A stretch of 64,000 bases of DNA from Diplonema japonicum (GCA_964019335.1 OZ025688.1:124001-188000), one strand, 5' to 3'. Positions 1-10,889 are shown, counted from the first letter of the stretch. The notes: generated by a model from the letters alone, not told the origin. Made by a program: numbers and translations.

Positions 1-2
1 TG

Positions 3-123
3 CAGGACATCGTCACAGATGTCAACGTGGCGTCGGAGTGCACCAAGGCACCGCAGGTCAATTCGCTTTGCAAGGCGTGTGCTGCTACGCTTGCAAAGTG
101 GACCTCTGGGAAATGGTATGAGA

Positions 124-191
<68 letters not shown>

Positions 192-272
192 AGGGTTGGT
201 TACCGTGGTAGATCTCCTTTATCCAGCATCCTGGCGTATGACACGCTGTGGGACCGTGCCGAAGCTGTGTAG
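3..272 (+). CDS. 3' end of an unidentified protein gene (partial, one intron)
   Basis: Only the last two exons are in the window. Exon 3-115 reads in frame from the window edge, exon 194-272 ends at TAG. The intron 116-193 (GTATGA...CAG) consists almost entirely of a T-run followed by an A-run. Joining the exons gives ...TSGKW|VGYRGRSPL... ending LWDRAEAV. The intron is 78 nt, a multiple of three, so an unspliced reading frame also stays open, but it would insert a poly-Phe/poly-Lys stretch. I do not recognise the family from about 64 residues; several cysteines (CTKAP, SLCKACAATL) are visible but form no known motif. Exon assignment is fairly safe, function unknown. Confidence 0.6.
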
Positions 273-790
273 TTTTTTTTTTTTTTTTTTTTTTTTAATT
301 TTTTTTATTTTTATTATTGTGCGTATGGTTTTAGAATTTTTGACTCGGGGAGAAAGAAAAAGAAATAAAAAAATTCTTATTCTTATTTTTTTTTTTTTTT
401 TTTTTTTTTTTTCGAATTATTCGCAGCACAACAAGCAACAGAGGAACGGCAAAAAAGAAAAAAAAAGGGGGGTTTTTTTTAAGTGAAATGTGATGGGTTT
501 AATAATGACTCAAAGAAAAAAAAGAATTGAGTATCTAAACCTTACAGTTTTTTAAAACTCCTTCCCCCCCCTTTTTTTTTGTCCTTCTGAAGTTTGTTAC
601 AGCAAAGTGATAGCGATGGGGAGGAACACCTGACCTCTCACCTTTAAACTGTTCAATTTTTAGAGAAAGAACAAAAAAAAATAGAGAAAGGGGTGCGGGT
701 GTGGAAACTGGACAGAGAAAAGGTAGGGCCATTTTCTCACTTTTTCTCCTTTTTTTTCCCTCTCTTTTACACTACGCACCTTTTTCTTCG

Positions 791-930
791 CGCAGACCCC
801 GACAAGGCTGCCCCGCAGTTTTACCACCGCAGTAGGAACCCGCCAGAGCCCCCAGAACGGGGACAACGGGGACAAAGTACAGCGCGGCCGGTGAGCGCAA
901 AAACGCATACCTTAAAAGAATAGTTTCTTT
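791..930 (+). mobile_element. 5'-truncated 3' end of a LINE-like retroelement (copy A)
   Basis: This stretch from CGCAGACCCCGACAAGG to AAAAGAATAGTTT is nearly identical to the last 130 bases of the larger element ending at 60149, differing by a few substitutions. Both copies end at the same place and run directly into a T-run. A shared 3' end with a variable 5' end is the usual mark of 5'-truncated non-LTR insertions. The copy is far too short to encode anything. Confidence 0.7.
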
Positions 931-1689
931 TTTTTTTTAGGCGATCCTGTCACATACTGCAGGTACCCTTCAAAGACATTTTTTTTCCCCCAAAGGACGG
1001 AAGAAAAAAAAAAAAGAAAAACTACCAAGGAGTGCCAGTGTGGTCTTGCTCTCAAGTTTTTTTTAAATGTCTCTTCTCCCCCCCCTTTTTTTTTCTTCTC
1101 TCTTCTCACAGAAGCCCTTTTGTCTCCGTGTGGAACTTGTTGTCAAACCCCCCCCCCCCCCCCCCCCAGGGCTATGTTAGTTGGAAATCCGTTTCTACTG
1201 TCGTTTACTTATTTTTCAAATATTTAGGGAAACGTGTTCCCTTCTCAAAGGAAACGGCTCCAAAAAAAAAAAAGAAAAAAAAGAAAAAAAAACTTGGAAA
1301 CGCGATTTTTTTTTTCTTTTGCAAACATAGCCCATTATCTTTGATTTTATTTAACCATCTACCAACGGACCATTTTTGCCCACCAGGGGGTAAATTTTCA
1401 AAACTTCAAAAAAAGCTATTCCAGCGCAACGCCGGGGCTATATGCCCCCGGAAATGCCTCCAGATGTCCCAATTCTAGAGAGAGGGTGCCCACAGCAGGG
1501 TCCACCCCCACAACATTGTCAAAAATATCGTTCCTGAAGTGCCCGAGAGGGGATACAAAAAACAAGTCAAAAAAATCGACTGTAAAATTCTATAAAAAGC
1601 TATTTAAGGCCTTCTTGACGCGGTTCGTATGTGCCCCAGGGCTGGGGGACTTCTTTTTTGACCCCGGGAGGGGTTTCTGGGGGGTATCC

Positions 1690-2460
1690 CCGGCAAGGTG
1701 GTAGTCTTTGAAGCACGGAGTCACGCAAAGTTGTACCAAGCAGGCTGAACACTGAAATAGGGGTCTTTTCGACTTGCAATGCTTGCACCGCACGTTGCAC
1801 TACTTTTTCGGGGAAATGGTCCCAGAAGGTACTGTCACGGCGCATGGGGGTTTTTTTTTCATTGGGGTCTCAGAGCACTCGTTCTGTGTTTCGGGGCATG
1901 GTATTGGGGCAGCCTGCTCTGTAGTTGACTTTATCTGTTGTTTAGACTGCCTCCCTAGTAGCCCTTCGATGACTGCCTCTTTGAAAGGCGTAAATCCACT
2001 GTCGTTCGTACTCAGGGCGTTGGGGGGCAAGGCTTCTTTCCAAACAAGCCAAGCATTCGCCAGAGATTTACCTAACAAGTACAAAAATACTTTTAGGGGC
2101 CACTTTTAAGTCATAAGGGAGCGTTTATGGCGTTTTGTCACAGCATCACCCAGCGTCGGTTCCGCCCATTGTGGTGTTGTAAATATGCACTTGGTGGGGG
2201 GCGGGATGTCCTTTCCGGCTTTCATTCTCTTTTGGCGGACACGTCAAATTCGACTTCACCGGAACATCCAACGTCGATAGAAAGATTTTTTCATTTTCTT
2301 GTTAAGTTAGGGCAGCATTTAGTTTATTTTTTTCATATTTTCCGCGCAGGACCCCGCCGGCAAGAAAGGGCCGGGCCGTATTGCATTGAAAGCCCTTTGC
2401 GTAAAAGATTTTTTTTCAAATCGTCTATATATAGACGCTCGTTGATAGATGGTTAAAAGT
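1690..2460 (-). pseudogene. Decayed piggyBac-type transposase, C-terminal part
   Basis: Reading the minus strand from about 2460 down, pieces of a piggyBac (DDE_Tnp_1_7) transposase appear in order but in shifting frames. First comes a YNTTMGGTDAGD segment at about 2190-2155, matching the family's YN..MGG(V/T)D block. A segment KWPLKVFLYLLGKSLANAW follows, the family's helical block before the C-terminus. Near 1793-1703 there is a Cys-rich finger with CKHC, CSAC, LCVTPCF and DYH, which is the piggyBac C-terminal zinc-finger pattern. Stops and frame changes separate the blocks, so it cannot be functional. Upstream catalytic domain blocks with the first aspartates were not found. Family assignment is confident; exact limits are not. 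Confidence 0.75.
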
Positions 2461-2965
2461 AACCGAGTCATTTGTCTCTCTCTCCACCACCCCCCCCCCC
2501 CCCCCCCTTTCTTTTCTGAAGTGCAAGACAGTATTACCTTTTTTTTTTCCCTTTTTTTTTAAAAAATAGAATGGCTGATTTCACTTCGTATTTATTTATT
2601 CATTTTTATTCATTTCGTGAGGTTCTGGGGGAAAGAAAGGAAAAAAGAAGAAGAAAAAAAAAAAAAAAGGTGATAGTTGGAGAAATCGGGAATTGGTTTA
2701 AAGAAGTACACCATTCGCGATAAAAAAAAAAAAAAACATGTTGTTGTCACCCTCACTTTGAGGTACTGCCTTTACTGTCACGCCCTATATCTCTAAACCC
2801 GTCTGATCGATCCTGGATTTTCTCTTAGGGGGGCAATAGAAGAAGAAGGGGGGGAAAAAAAAAGAGGGAAAAAAAAAAAAAAAAAACACAATTCTCAAGA
2901 ATTAACCCTTCCGAGTCAGTTTCAGAGATATAAGGCGTGATGTATATTATTTTAAAAAAGATTGG

Positions 2966-3004
<39 letters not shown>

Positions 3005-4086
3005 AAGTTTTCTGTAGAAATAGTGCTAAAGATTAGTATGGGTCCATCCAAACAATTGCCACCTCCTTTGGTGTCCACCTCGTGGCGTTGGGGGTTGCTT
3101 GTAATACTTTCTTTTTCATTTTTATTTTTTTTATTTTTTTTTTATTCTCTATTTCCCACTCTTGCATTATAACGCTACCACGTCGTAATCAGGCACGGAA
3201 ATACGATTTCAATGAAGGAAAAAAAAAAAAAAAAGAAAAATCGAACAGAAAACACTTGTTATTGTAAATTATCAAAAAAAAAAAAAGAAAGGGGGGGAAA
3301 AAAAAGAAGAAGAAAAAGAAGGAAATTAACATGTCTACACTTTATTCTTTTTTTTTTTATTCTCCCCCCTCTCCCTTGTGAGGGTAGTACCTTCTTTTTT
3401 TATTCTCTTTTTTTTCATAATTCAGTCGCAGCACTGCCTGGGCGATTTCCAAGAAGAAAAACGAAGAAAAAAAAAGTAAGAGAGGGAGGAGGAGGGAAAA
3501 AGCTTTTCTTTTTTCTTTTTTGGTAATTTTTAGTGCTGACGCGTGTACTTCCCCTTAAGTCACTCCCCTTCCTTTTTTTTTTTTTTTTGAAAGTTCCTCT
3601 TCTCAAAAAGAAAAAAAAGGGGGGGGGGGGAGAAGGAAATGAAAAAAAAGGAAAAATTAAAGAAAATTGCGCGTTTTTCTATTTTTTCATTTTCTTTCCT
3701 TCTTAGATAATGAGAATAGGGAGTTTTTTTTTTTAATTATTTTTTACGAACGAAAGAAGAAAAAAAGAGAAAGAAGATCAAAACCACACACCATTCGCAT
3801 TTCCTTTTTTTTGGGGGGTATTTTTTTTATTTTTTCTCCCCTCCGCCCTTTGTTCCTCCTGCCTTTTGGAGCAGTTCACATGCCCTGTTTCAGTGCTCTG
3901 GGAGAGAAAATGGAGATTGGGGGGTTTTTTTTTTAAAGCCACCCTTCTCTGCCAGTCTCCTGTTGGTCTGTTTCTGGTGCCTGCTTTTTCATTTTTCCAC
4001 CCCCGTTCCTTTTCCAATATTTTTTGTTTTTGTTTTTGTTTCTGTATTCTTATTTGTTTTTCCTGACCAACGTATCTTTGCATGTT

Positions 4087-4120
<34 letters not shown>

Positions 4121-5046
4121 CCCATCTTTCTTCTCTTGTTTCCAAGCTTGCTTTCCGAGAGGTCGTCCGTTTCTCGTCTCTCGAGAGGGGTAAAAAAAAA
4201 AATGGAAAGAGAAGAAGGAAAAATGTAACGCGGTTTTGCTCTTCACCATTGAGCTTGTTCTATTGCAGTGCAGCTCAGGGAGGGGTGGGATTTTTTTCTT
4301 CTTCTTCTTTTTTTTTTCTTTTCTATTTCAACCCTCCCCCGGTTTACACCTCCCCCTTTTCTCTCTAAAACAGACTTTTTTTTTTCTCTGACATATCCCC
4401 TAACCTTGTGGTGCGTGCCTGCTGTGGTGGGTCATTTGCTAACACTTCTTTCCCACCATGGTGAAAGTTTTTTTTTTTTATAGTGGCTAATGTTTTCCCC
4501 CCTTAATTGGTATCTCATTATGTCTTTTTTTTTTTTCTTCTTCTCTCTGCACATGCTCTCTCTATCTCTCTCTCTCTCTCTTCTAAAGTTTCATCTCTGC
4601 TTGTTACCCTCTGTAGCCCCCTCCTGCTCCCTTCACTGAACGAAACCGAGGAGGAAAAAAAAAAAAAAAAAAAAAAAACGTTTTAACACAACTGAAGACA
4701 AAAAGGTAGGAGGGGAGGGAAAAAGAAGAAAGAAAAAAAATGGGGGGGAAAAAAAAAGTAAGCAAAGAGAAGCAAATTCATCGGAGGATAAGGAATGATT
4801 TCTTCTTCTCTTCTTTTCTTTTTCTTTTTTTTTAATTTTTTTTTATTATGTTTTTTTTTTTTCTTTTTTTTTTTTGTGTCCAAGAAATTTTTTAAAGGGA
4901 AAGATTTTTCTCTTTCCCCCCCCCCTTTCTTTTTTCTTTTCCCATCTCTCTTTTTTTTTCTGCTTCTATTTTTACATGTTTCTCTCGGTGCAAAAAAAAA
5001 AAAAAAAAAAAAAAACCCACCTTGCAAGGGGACCTTTAAAAAAAAT

Positions 5047-6819
5047 ATGGACAAATATCAAATTGTCAAGAAAATAGGAAAAGGCAGCTATGGGAATGTG
5101 TATATGGTTACGAGTGTAACGTGCGGTGTAGTGTGTGTGTTGAAAAAAATCCCGTTGCTGGAGATGGACAAAAAGCTTCGGGCCCAGGCAAAGCAGGAGG
5201 TCCAACTGATGCAGCTCCTGGTGCACCCCTACCTCTGCAAATACATGGACTCCTTCCTTCATAACAACGAAAAGCTCTGCATCGTGATGGAACATTATAC
5301 AGGCGGCGACCTATCCAACTTCATAACATCAAGACGAAAAAAACCCCTACAGGAACCAGAACTCATGTTAGTCATCGCACAAATTCTACTAGGCCTACAG
5401 TTCATGCACGCAAGGCGGGTGTTACACCGTGACATCAAGTCCCAAAATATCTTTATTAAACCATGCCCAAGCGCACAAGGAACAGGGATATCTGTCGTCA
5501 TCGGCGACCTAGGAATTGCAAGGGTGCTGAGCTCATCTCAAGACCTCGCACACACAGCCGTCGGGACACCCCTCTACATGTCACCGGAAGTGTGCAATGG
5601 TGATCTTTACAACTACCCCGCAGATATTTGGTCCGTCGGTTGTGTAGCGTACGAACTTGCTTTCTTCAAGCACCCGTTTCAAAGCAACGATCTTTCCGGA
5701 TTGATCATGAAAATCATTAACGCCAACTACACCCCGCCGCCTGTTGGGAAGTATTCCCGGGCGTTTACAGATTTGCTCGCAAGAATTTTCAACAAGGCCC
5801 CTGGGAAGCGGCCGCTTACAGACAGCTTGCTCCAAATGCCATTGTTGCGTAAACACGCTTTGAAGTGCCACGAGGCGCATCTTGGTTCGGAGGCTGCAGA
5901 GTTAAGCGACACATTGCTGGAACAGTTGGGGTCGTTGGGGTTAGTTGCAACACCTGCGGAACCCGTTCCCGAGACACCGGCGACAGGGGGTGTTCTGTCT
6001 ATGGAGCTCGACACGTTGAAAGCAAAAGCGGGGCAAAAACGAAAAACCGAGAAAATTCTTCGGGTTTTGAAAGACGAGGCCGAACACGAACGGCTGCTCA
6101 TCGACGACAGGATCAACGATTTGGTGAAGCAACAACAACAGCAGCAGCAACACGACGCCACGCAAAAACGCGTTTCTTCCTCTTCCTCGTCGGACCACCC
6201 TCCCCGTCTGACAGCAAAGGAGCGCGTCTTGCTTCAAAAACAGCAAAAAGCAGAAGAACATGAAAGGGAAAAACTCCTCGCGCTCGAAGCCGCACGGAAG
6301 GAAGGGTTCCACATGCGACAGGGTGCTAAGCAAGCTGAGTTTGACCAGTACCACCCTAACCATGGTAAAGAGGACAAACCGGGGGACAAATTGACGAACA
6401 TGGATTCGCAAATAGCGGAATTGGAAAACGAAGTGGCAAGTTACAGGAAGCAAATCGGTCAAATTGTTGGAAGAATACACCAACACATCATTGAAGAGGG
6501 CAACACCGAACCCGAGCTGTTGTCACCTTCCGCCGTTTTCACCTCGGAAGGCACATGGGACTACTTGGGTTCTGACGTTGAGGATGAGGAGCCCCAGTCT
6601 CAACCCAATCGGGTGGACAAGCTACGAGCTTCCTTGGTCGACTCCTTGACAGAACCTGTGTTCGAAGAGGCGTACACCTTGCTCAGGGAACGCGATGTCA
6701 CGCAGGACTCTTCAAGTTCCTTCCAAGACAAGCTCCGGGAAGCCCTCCCAGAAGAGCACTTACATCTCTGGCAAGATATCGATCAACTTATTTTCATGGA
6801 CACATCTCTCGGGCATTAA
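5047..6819 (+). CDS. NEK-family serine/threonine protein kinase
   Basis: 590-residue protein with an N-terminal kinase domain (about residues 1-270). Visible motifs: glycine loop GKGSYGNVY, lysine in VCVLKKIPL, HRDIKSQN catalytic loop, GDLGIARVL (DLG instead of DFG, as in some NEKs), activation segment GTPLYMSPE and IWSVGCVAYEL. The GTPLYMSPE segment and the preceding GDLGIARVL are typical of NIMA-related kinases, which act in cilium maintenance and cell-cycle control. The C-terminal half is charged, with glutamine and serine repeats (Q7, S6) and predicted coiled coil, also common in NEKs. The frame is open upstream to 4795, but that part is poly-Phe from a T-run, so the ATG at 5047, right after an A-rich leader, is chosen. 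No intron seen. Confidence 0.92.
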   Translation: MDKYQIVKKIGKGSYGNVYMVTSVTCGVVCVLKKIPLLEMDKKLRAQAKQEVQLMQLLVHPYLCKYMDSFLHNNEKLCIVMEHYTGGDLSNFITSRRKKPLQEPELMLVIAQILLGLQFMHARRVLHRDIKSQNIFIKPCPSAQGTGISVVIGDLGIARVLSSSQDLAHTAVGTPLYMSPEVCNGDLYNYPADIWSVGCVAYELAFFKHPFQSNDLSGLIMKIINANYTPPPVGKYSRAFTDLLARIFNKAPGKRPLTDSLLQMPLLRKHALKCHEAHLGSEAAELSDTLLEQLGSLGLVATPAEPVPETPATGGVLSMELDTLKAKAGQKRKTEKILRVLKDEAEHERLLIDDRINDLVKQQQQQQQHDATQKRVSSSSSSDHPPRLTAKERVLLQKQQKAEEHEREKLLALEAARKEGFHMRQGAKQAEFDQYHPNHGKEDKPGDKLTNMDSQIAELENEVASYRKQIGQIVGRIHQHIIEEGNTEPELLSPSAVFTSEGTWDYLGSDVEDEEPQSQPNRVDKLRASLVDSLTEPVFEEAYTLLRERDVTQDSSSSFQDKLREALPEEHLHLWQDIDQLIFMDTSLGH

Positions 6820-7380
6820 TTGGGGTTTGTTGAGGGGGGGTTTTTTTTCTTGCTTTTTTTTTGAGGGAGGAGGGTGTTTTTTTTTTTGTGTGTGTGTTAT
6901 GATGAAGGAGAAGCTTTAGTCCCGATCATAACGCGTAGTTTTCTTTCTTTTTTTTTTTTGTAAATTACGATTGGATTGATTAAGTCCTTCGGTGTGCAAG
7001 AAAAAAAAAACATATCCATCCCCCCCCCCCCCCCCCCCCACACCCTGAATTTTCTCCATTTCAGTCACACAATGAAATTTAAAAAAAAATAGAGGAAAAG
7101 AAATAAGTTAAACGGGAGGAGTGGAACATGCCTCCCCCCCCCCCCCCCCACCCTAGCTATTTAAGAAACAAAAAAAATGAAATTGCACACCCGGAGTCCA
7201 TAATATATTTTTTTTAAAAAAAAAGTATAAATATACACAGTTCCATTTTTTTTTTTAAAGTCTGAATTTTTTTTTCTTCCTGTCCTGTCAGCCCCCCCCC
7301 CCCTCCCCCTCTTTTCACTGAAACCGATTTTTTCATCCATATTTAGGACGGGAGGGGGCGGGAGAAAAAAAAATAATAAT
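6820..7380. other. Intergenic, homopolymer-rich
   Basis: T-, C- and A-runs only; no gene, RNA or repeat recognised. The segment before 7381 ends in an A-rich leader. Confidence 0.6.
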
Positions 7381-8299
7381 ATGGGCAGCAAAAAGAATAA
7401 GAGCAAAAAGACGGGAGAGAAGAAACCGGTGGAAACAACACCGATGGAGCCAGAGGTAGAGACAAAGCCAGCAGAGTCACCATCCCCTCCTGTAGAGGCG
7501 ACACCGGAGAAAAAAGAAGTGTCTGCTCCTGAAGTGGAGGAGGAGGTACCACCGGTTCTTGTGGAGCACCCTACCTCTGAGGAGGGTTCCCCGCAATTAA
7601 CGCGGAAGGCCAGCGTCGACCCATCCAGGTGCCAGGGGCACGGGTTCGTTAAAAGGGAAAAGACACCTATGCCCCATGAAGATGAAGAAGACGCTAGCCC
7701 TCTGACACCCTTACAAGACCACCCCCCTGTCATGGGACTCCCAAAGCAGGAAACTGAGGAAATAAGTAAGCAGCTCCCCACCTCACCTCTGTCTGCAGAA
7801 CCCGAGCTTGTGGACATGCCCGACGAGGACTCAAAAAAAGATAAAAAACCCGAAGAACCACTCAGAGAGAACATTACTGTTCCCACCCCTGCAGCTTCTT
7901 CTGCCCCTGCAGCTTCTGCCCATATCGCTCCATCTAGACCGCCTGTGCGGGGTGGGGCTCAGCAAAATCCGTTTACTGTTCCATCCATGGGCTTGCTGGG
8001 GTTGGCCGGGGCGTACTTACTCTCGAAGGCTTCGCAGCACCAGCGAGAAGGAAAGGTATGTAACGGGTTTTGGGAAGGAAAAAAAAAATCAAGGAACCGA
8101 AGCCCCAGGAAACCCCAAAAAGCAAATTGTAATAACAAAAAAGAAAAAAAAAAAAAAAAAAATGTATAAAAAAAAAAGAGAATGTTGTTGTCCCCTCCCA
8201 TTTTTTTCTTCTTTTTTTTTTTTTTACCAACGCTTCTTCTAGAAGGAAAGAGATGAAGAGAGGGGTTGGGAGAAAAAGAGGAACAACAAAAAACTGTAG
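7381..8299 (+). CDS. Acidic, proline-rich protein with C-terminal hydrophobic segment (one intron)
   Basis: Exon 7381-8055, intron 8056-8242 (GTATGT...TCTAG, containing A- and T-runs), exon 8243-8299; product 243 residues. The first ~190 residues are low-complexity: Lys-rich start (GSKKNKSKKTG), then Glu/Pro/Thr repeats. A hydrophobic stretch PSMGLLGLAGAYLLS near residues 201-217 could be a membrane anchor, followed by a basic tail ending EKKRNNKKL. The splice keeps frame and gives a natural charged tail, whereas reading through gives poly-Lys, so the intron is well supported. No family recognised; a tail-anchored or single-pass protein is possible. Confidence 0.65.
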
Positions 8300-8527
8300 G
8301 GGGGGGGGGGGGGGAGAAAGAGAAAAAAAGAGGTGGTCTTCCCCTCACCCTTCGTCGCCGTCCCCCCATACTCAATCTTTTTTTTTTCTGTTAGATATTC
8401 TTTCCATTCTGCAACACTCTGCCACCACCGTGGGCAAGAACGGGGTGGGGGGGGGGGGGGGGGGAAGGGGCAAATGAATAAACCAGGGTTTGCCGCTTTT
8501 TCTTCTTTCTTCCCCCCTTCTTTTTTT
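8300..8527. other. Intergenic with G- and T-runs
   Basis: Short gap ending in the T-run that borders the TTA-flanked inverted-repeat element; nothing else seen. Confidence 0.5.
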
Positions 8528-8773
8528 TTACGCTCCATATTCGCTAAGTGACCCACCAGAACCCGCATTTTGAAGAGCTAAAAAAATTTCTAATTGCTTT
8601 TTCTAGGGTTGGAATGGATTTATTTGCTTCCGGGGCCCAATGTTCGACATATGGAATTTTTTTTTTGTAATAAAAATTTTTTTGGTGATTTGCCTTACTT
8701 TGTACTATACAAAATGAAGCAGCTCCGGTGGAAAAAACACGGCACAAGTGGGGTTCGAACCCTGATGAAAAAA

Positions 8774-8856
8774 CCACTGCGTCGGGATTCGAACCCGCGA
8801 CTCCTGGAACAAGGGGGCCTGACAGGTGAGCACGGTAACCACTCTACCACACAGGA
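8774..8856 (-). repeat. tRNA-like module (tRNA-Asp-like, degenerate)
   Basis: On the minus strand, TCCTGTG at the 5' end can pair with CGCAGTG at the 3' end at six of seven positions. A box A match (GGTAGAGTGGTTA) and a perfect box B (GGTTCGAATCC) follow, and an anticodon-loop-like CCTGTCA as in tRNA-Asp(GUC) lies between. The anticodon stem does not pair and the region between anticodon and T arm is too long. It is therefore probably a SINE-type or relic tRNA sequence and not a working tRNA. Confidence 0.5.
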
Positions 8857-9151
8857 ATTCAAAACTCTGACCCCCCATCTTTACTCACGCATCCGGCATA
8901 GTGGGTGGAGTAGGTTCCCTTCTTTTAACACCAGATATCCTCGCGATACACACTCACGACGATGCCTCAGCCCATCAACACTGTGATGAAATAAACACAG
9001 AATAAGAGATGAGCTAAAGGAGGTTCCTGTTCTGGAACGTCCTTGTCTACTTATCTACCCCTTTCCCAGTTTTCGAAGTCTAGTACGAGTTATTGTGGTG
9101 ACTGTCGTCTTCCTCGGTCCGTCGTACTACTTCAGCTTCCTGAGCTACCAC

Positions 9152-10039
9152 TCAGGTGGTGTGCATAGCGTTTCCTTCCGTTATCTGTTCCAGGGGTGCG
9201 TCGTGTACGTTTCTAGTACACTGAAGAGTAGGGGTCACCAGAAAAATCTGTTGTTTCTTCAGACGCTTGATCCACCCGAAGTAGAACAGCAGGAAGGGGA
9301 GAAGGAGGAGGAAGGGGGAGGAGATACTGATGTCTTCTTCTTTACTTTCTGTTGTCGCTACTGTCTTTGCTGCTACTGCTGATGCTGTTGCTGTTGTTAC
9401 TGTTGTTGCTGCTGCGTTGGGGAGGTTGTCCATGTCCTCTGTTGTGCCTCGGGTGGCCCTCCTCTGCTTCCTCGGCTCTTGTGCTTCTTGTACAAGATGA
9501 GGCTGGGGTGCCATCCTTTGTTTTTGCCTGCTTATGGCACTTCCACTCCGTCTGCTCTGAGATCTCACTTCTTGCCCTCTTTTGTGTAGTGGACCCGGTA
9601 GTGGAGCTCCTTGTGGCTGTACTCCGCTATCGCGATCCTGTCCATCTGGAGTCCTCGTTGTCTGAGGCTCTCTGCTGGCTGGAAGGGCTTGCTTGGTCTT
9701 TCCCTTCGAGTTGCCCGTGTGCTCTCAGGAGTAGGAAGTATTCTCCGGTCGTCGTCACTGCTTGTTTCATAGTCTCCGTTCCGTTCAGGCTGGTCATCAA
9801 ACCAGGGCACGCAGGTCAAGGATCTTCCAACGCAAACGTGACCGGTGATCGGTGTAATTCCCACATAAGTACCTTCCAAGCAGAAATAACTTCTGCCCCA
9901 AAGGCAACGTCACTTTCAAATGACTATGCCATTTGGACTGTACGTTGCCCTGTGGTGGACGGCGTAGACGCGCATCTGTCTCTTCAACTATAAACTCCCC
10001 TATGGAACCCTCTTTGACCTTCTCGTCATCTCCACCCAT
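9152..10039 (-). pseudogene. Broken charged reading frame inside the inverted-repeat element
   Basis: Three minus-strand open stretches in different frames (10039-9797, 9879-9565, 9568-9152) overlap head to tail and read as one charged, Arg/Asp/Glu-rich protein. Segments include VPWFDDQPERNGDYE and KELHYRVHYTKEGKK, followed by a Thr/Ala-rich stretch encoded by CAA/ACA repeats. They could be exons or a frameshifted former gene of the element. I recognise no transposase motif and claim no function. Confidence 0.35.
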
Positions 10040-10235
10040 TTGTATTTGGTGATTACGGCCGAAGTGCAGAGGACAGGACTGTTAAGCTTACTGACTAACA
10101 ACTAACAATCTTACAATGTTAAGAGCTGTCCTTCCCTCAAAACTGCACTTTTCTTCAACTAGACTCCCACAAGCTTACGAAAAGCTTTTGCGGAAACACC
10201 GGTTCAGGCTGCCGTTTCTCCCCTGTGGTGAGCCT

Positions 10236-10400
10236 AAAAAAATCCGCTGGAGTGGGCCTTGAACCCGCTTCGCCTAGGTACAGGGCAAAGCCCCCCAACT
10301 AGACTACTACGCCTTCGAAAATATTTTCGGCTGAACTACTGGTCAGGAAGATGCTGGCTTCTGGGATCGAACCCTGTTAACCATGTTTTTCAAAGGGAAA
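10236..10400 (-). repeat. Further tRNA-like promoter modules (box A/box B)
   Basis: The minus strand of 10236-10315 carries TAGTCTAGTTGG (box A) followed by GCGGGTTCAAGGCCC (box B-like). A second box B, GGGTTCGATCCC, lies on the minus strand near 10362-10375. Acceptor and anticodon stems do not form well. Together with the module at 8774-8856 they place tRNA-like sequences near both ends of the inverted-repeat element. Confidence 0.4.
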
Positions 10401-10668
10401 AGTGCCCAGTTGCAAAAGTTTGGCAAAAATGGCCAAAACTCAAAATGGCGACTTCCAAGGTCATTTTGGTTGGCCCCCAATATTTTTTTTTTGGAAAATT
10501 TTTTTTGGAACTTCCTTGGAACTCACCGTTCTTTCATGTTCGACATATGGATTTTTTGAAAAAAAAAAATTCAATGAACCTTTGGGCATTTTTGACATTT
10601 TTTCCCCTATAGCCCCCTATAACCCCTTTGGGACATAGGGCGGGTCACTTAGCGAATATGGAGCGTTA

Positions 10669-10856
10669 TTATTATTATTACTCTTATGTACGCAAGGTTT
10701 CCCTCTTTGCAAGTGTTTCGTTTTCTTTTTTTTTCTTTTTTTTTTTTATGTTGTGCTTTGCAAATTTTCTTAAATTCACTCACCTGGATATATCTTTTCA
10801 CTCTTTTTCCCCACATTTCTTTTTTTTTTTCTTGCTCTGTTAAATAAAACAGAGAT

Positions 10857-10889
<33 letters not shown>

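Larger units (their letters stand above)
273..5046. other. Long homopolymer-rich intergenic region
   Basis: About 4.8 kb without an intact gene. It is built of A, T, G and C runs of 10-40 bases with short complex islands between them. Two islands are recognisable mobile-element relics (LINE 3' end near 791-930, piggyBac relic near 1690-2460) and are listed separately. Open frames across the rest are poly-Phe, poly-Lys or poly-Pro artefacts. The stretch just before the kinase gene is very T-rich and could hold a trans-splice acceptor. Confidence 0.7.
8528..10668. mobile_element. Candidate DNA transposon with 24-bp terminal inverted repeats and TTA target duplication
   Basis: The sequence at 8531-8554 (CGCTCCATATTC...) is exactly repeated in inverted form at 10642-10665 (...GAATATGGAGCG). 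Each outer end is bordered by TTA (8528-8530 and 10666-10668), giving a 3-bp target duplication. A TTA/TAA duplication is typical of PIF/Harbinger elements, but I see no recognisable transposase of that family. The interior (about 2.1 kb) is of mixed composition without long homopolymers at its centre, unlike the flanks. It carries a 15-base direct repeat (TGTTCGACATATGGA at 8641 and 10538) near both ends, several tRNA-like promoter modules, and a broken charged reading frame on the minus strand. It may be a non-autonomous or decayed autonomous element. Confidence 0.75.

Noticed and set aside
4795-5046. N-terminal extension of the kinase
   Set aside because: It encodes poly-Phe/Lys from T- and A-runs; the kinase domain starts immediately after ATG 5047.
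5941-6486. 181-residue minus-strand frame
   Set aside because: Antisense shadow of the kinase C-terminal region including the glutamine repeat.
8774-8856. Functional tRNA-Asp gene
   Set aside because: The anticodon stem does not pair and the region between anticodon and T arm is too long, so only a tRNA-like module is claimed.
9352-9993. 213-residue + strand frame beginning with poly-Leu
   Set aside because: The Leu stretch is a CTG/TTG microsatellite read in one frame; the opposite strand has the more protein-like, though broken, sequence.
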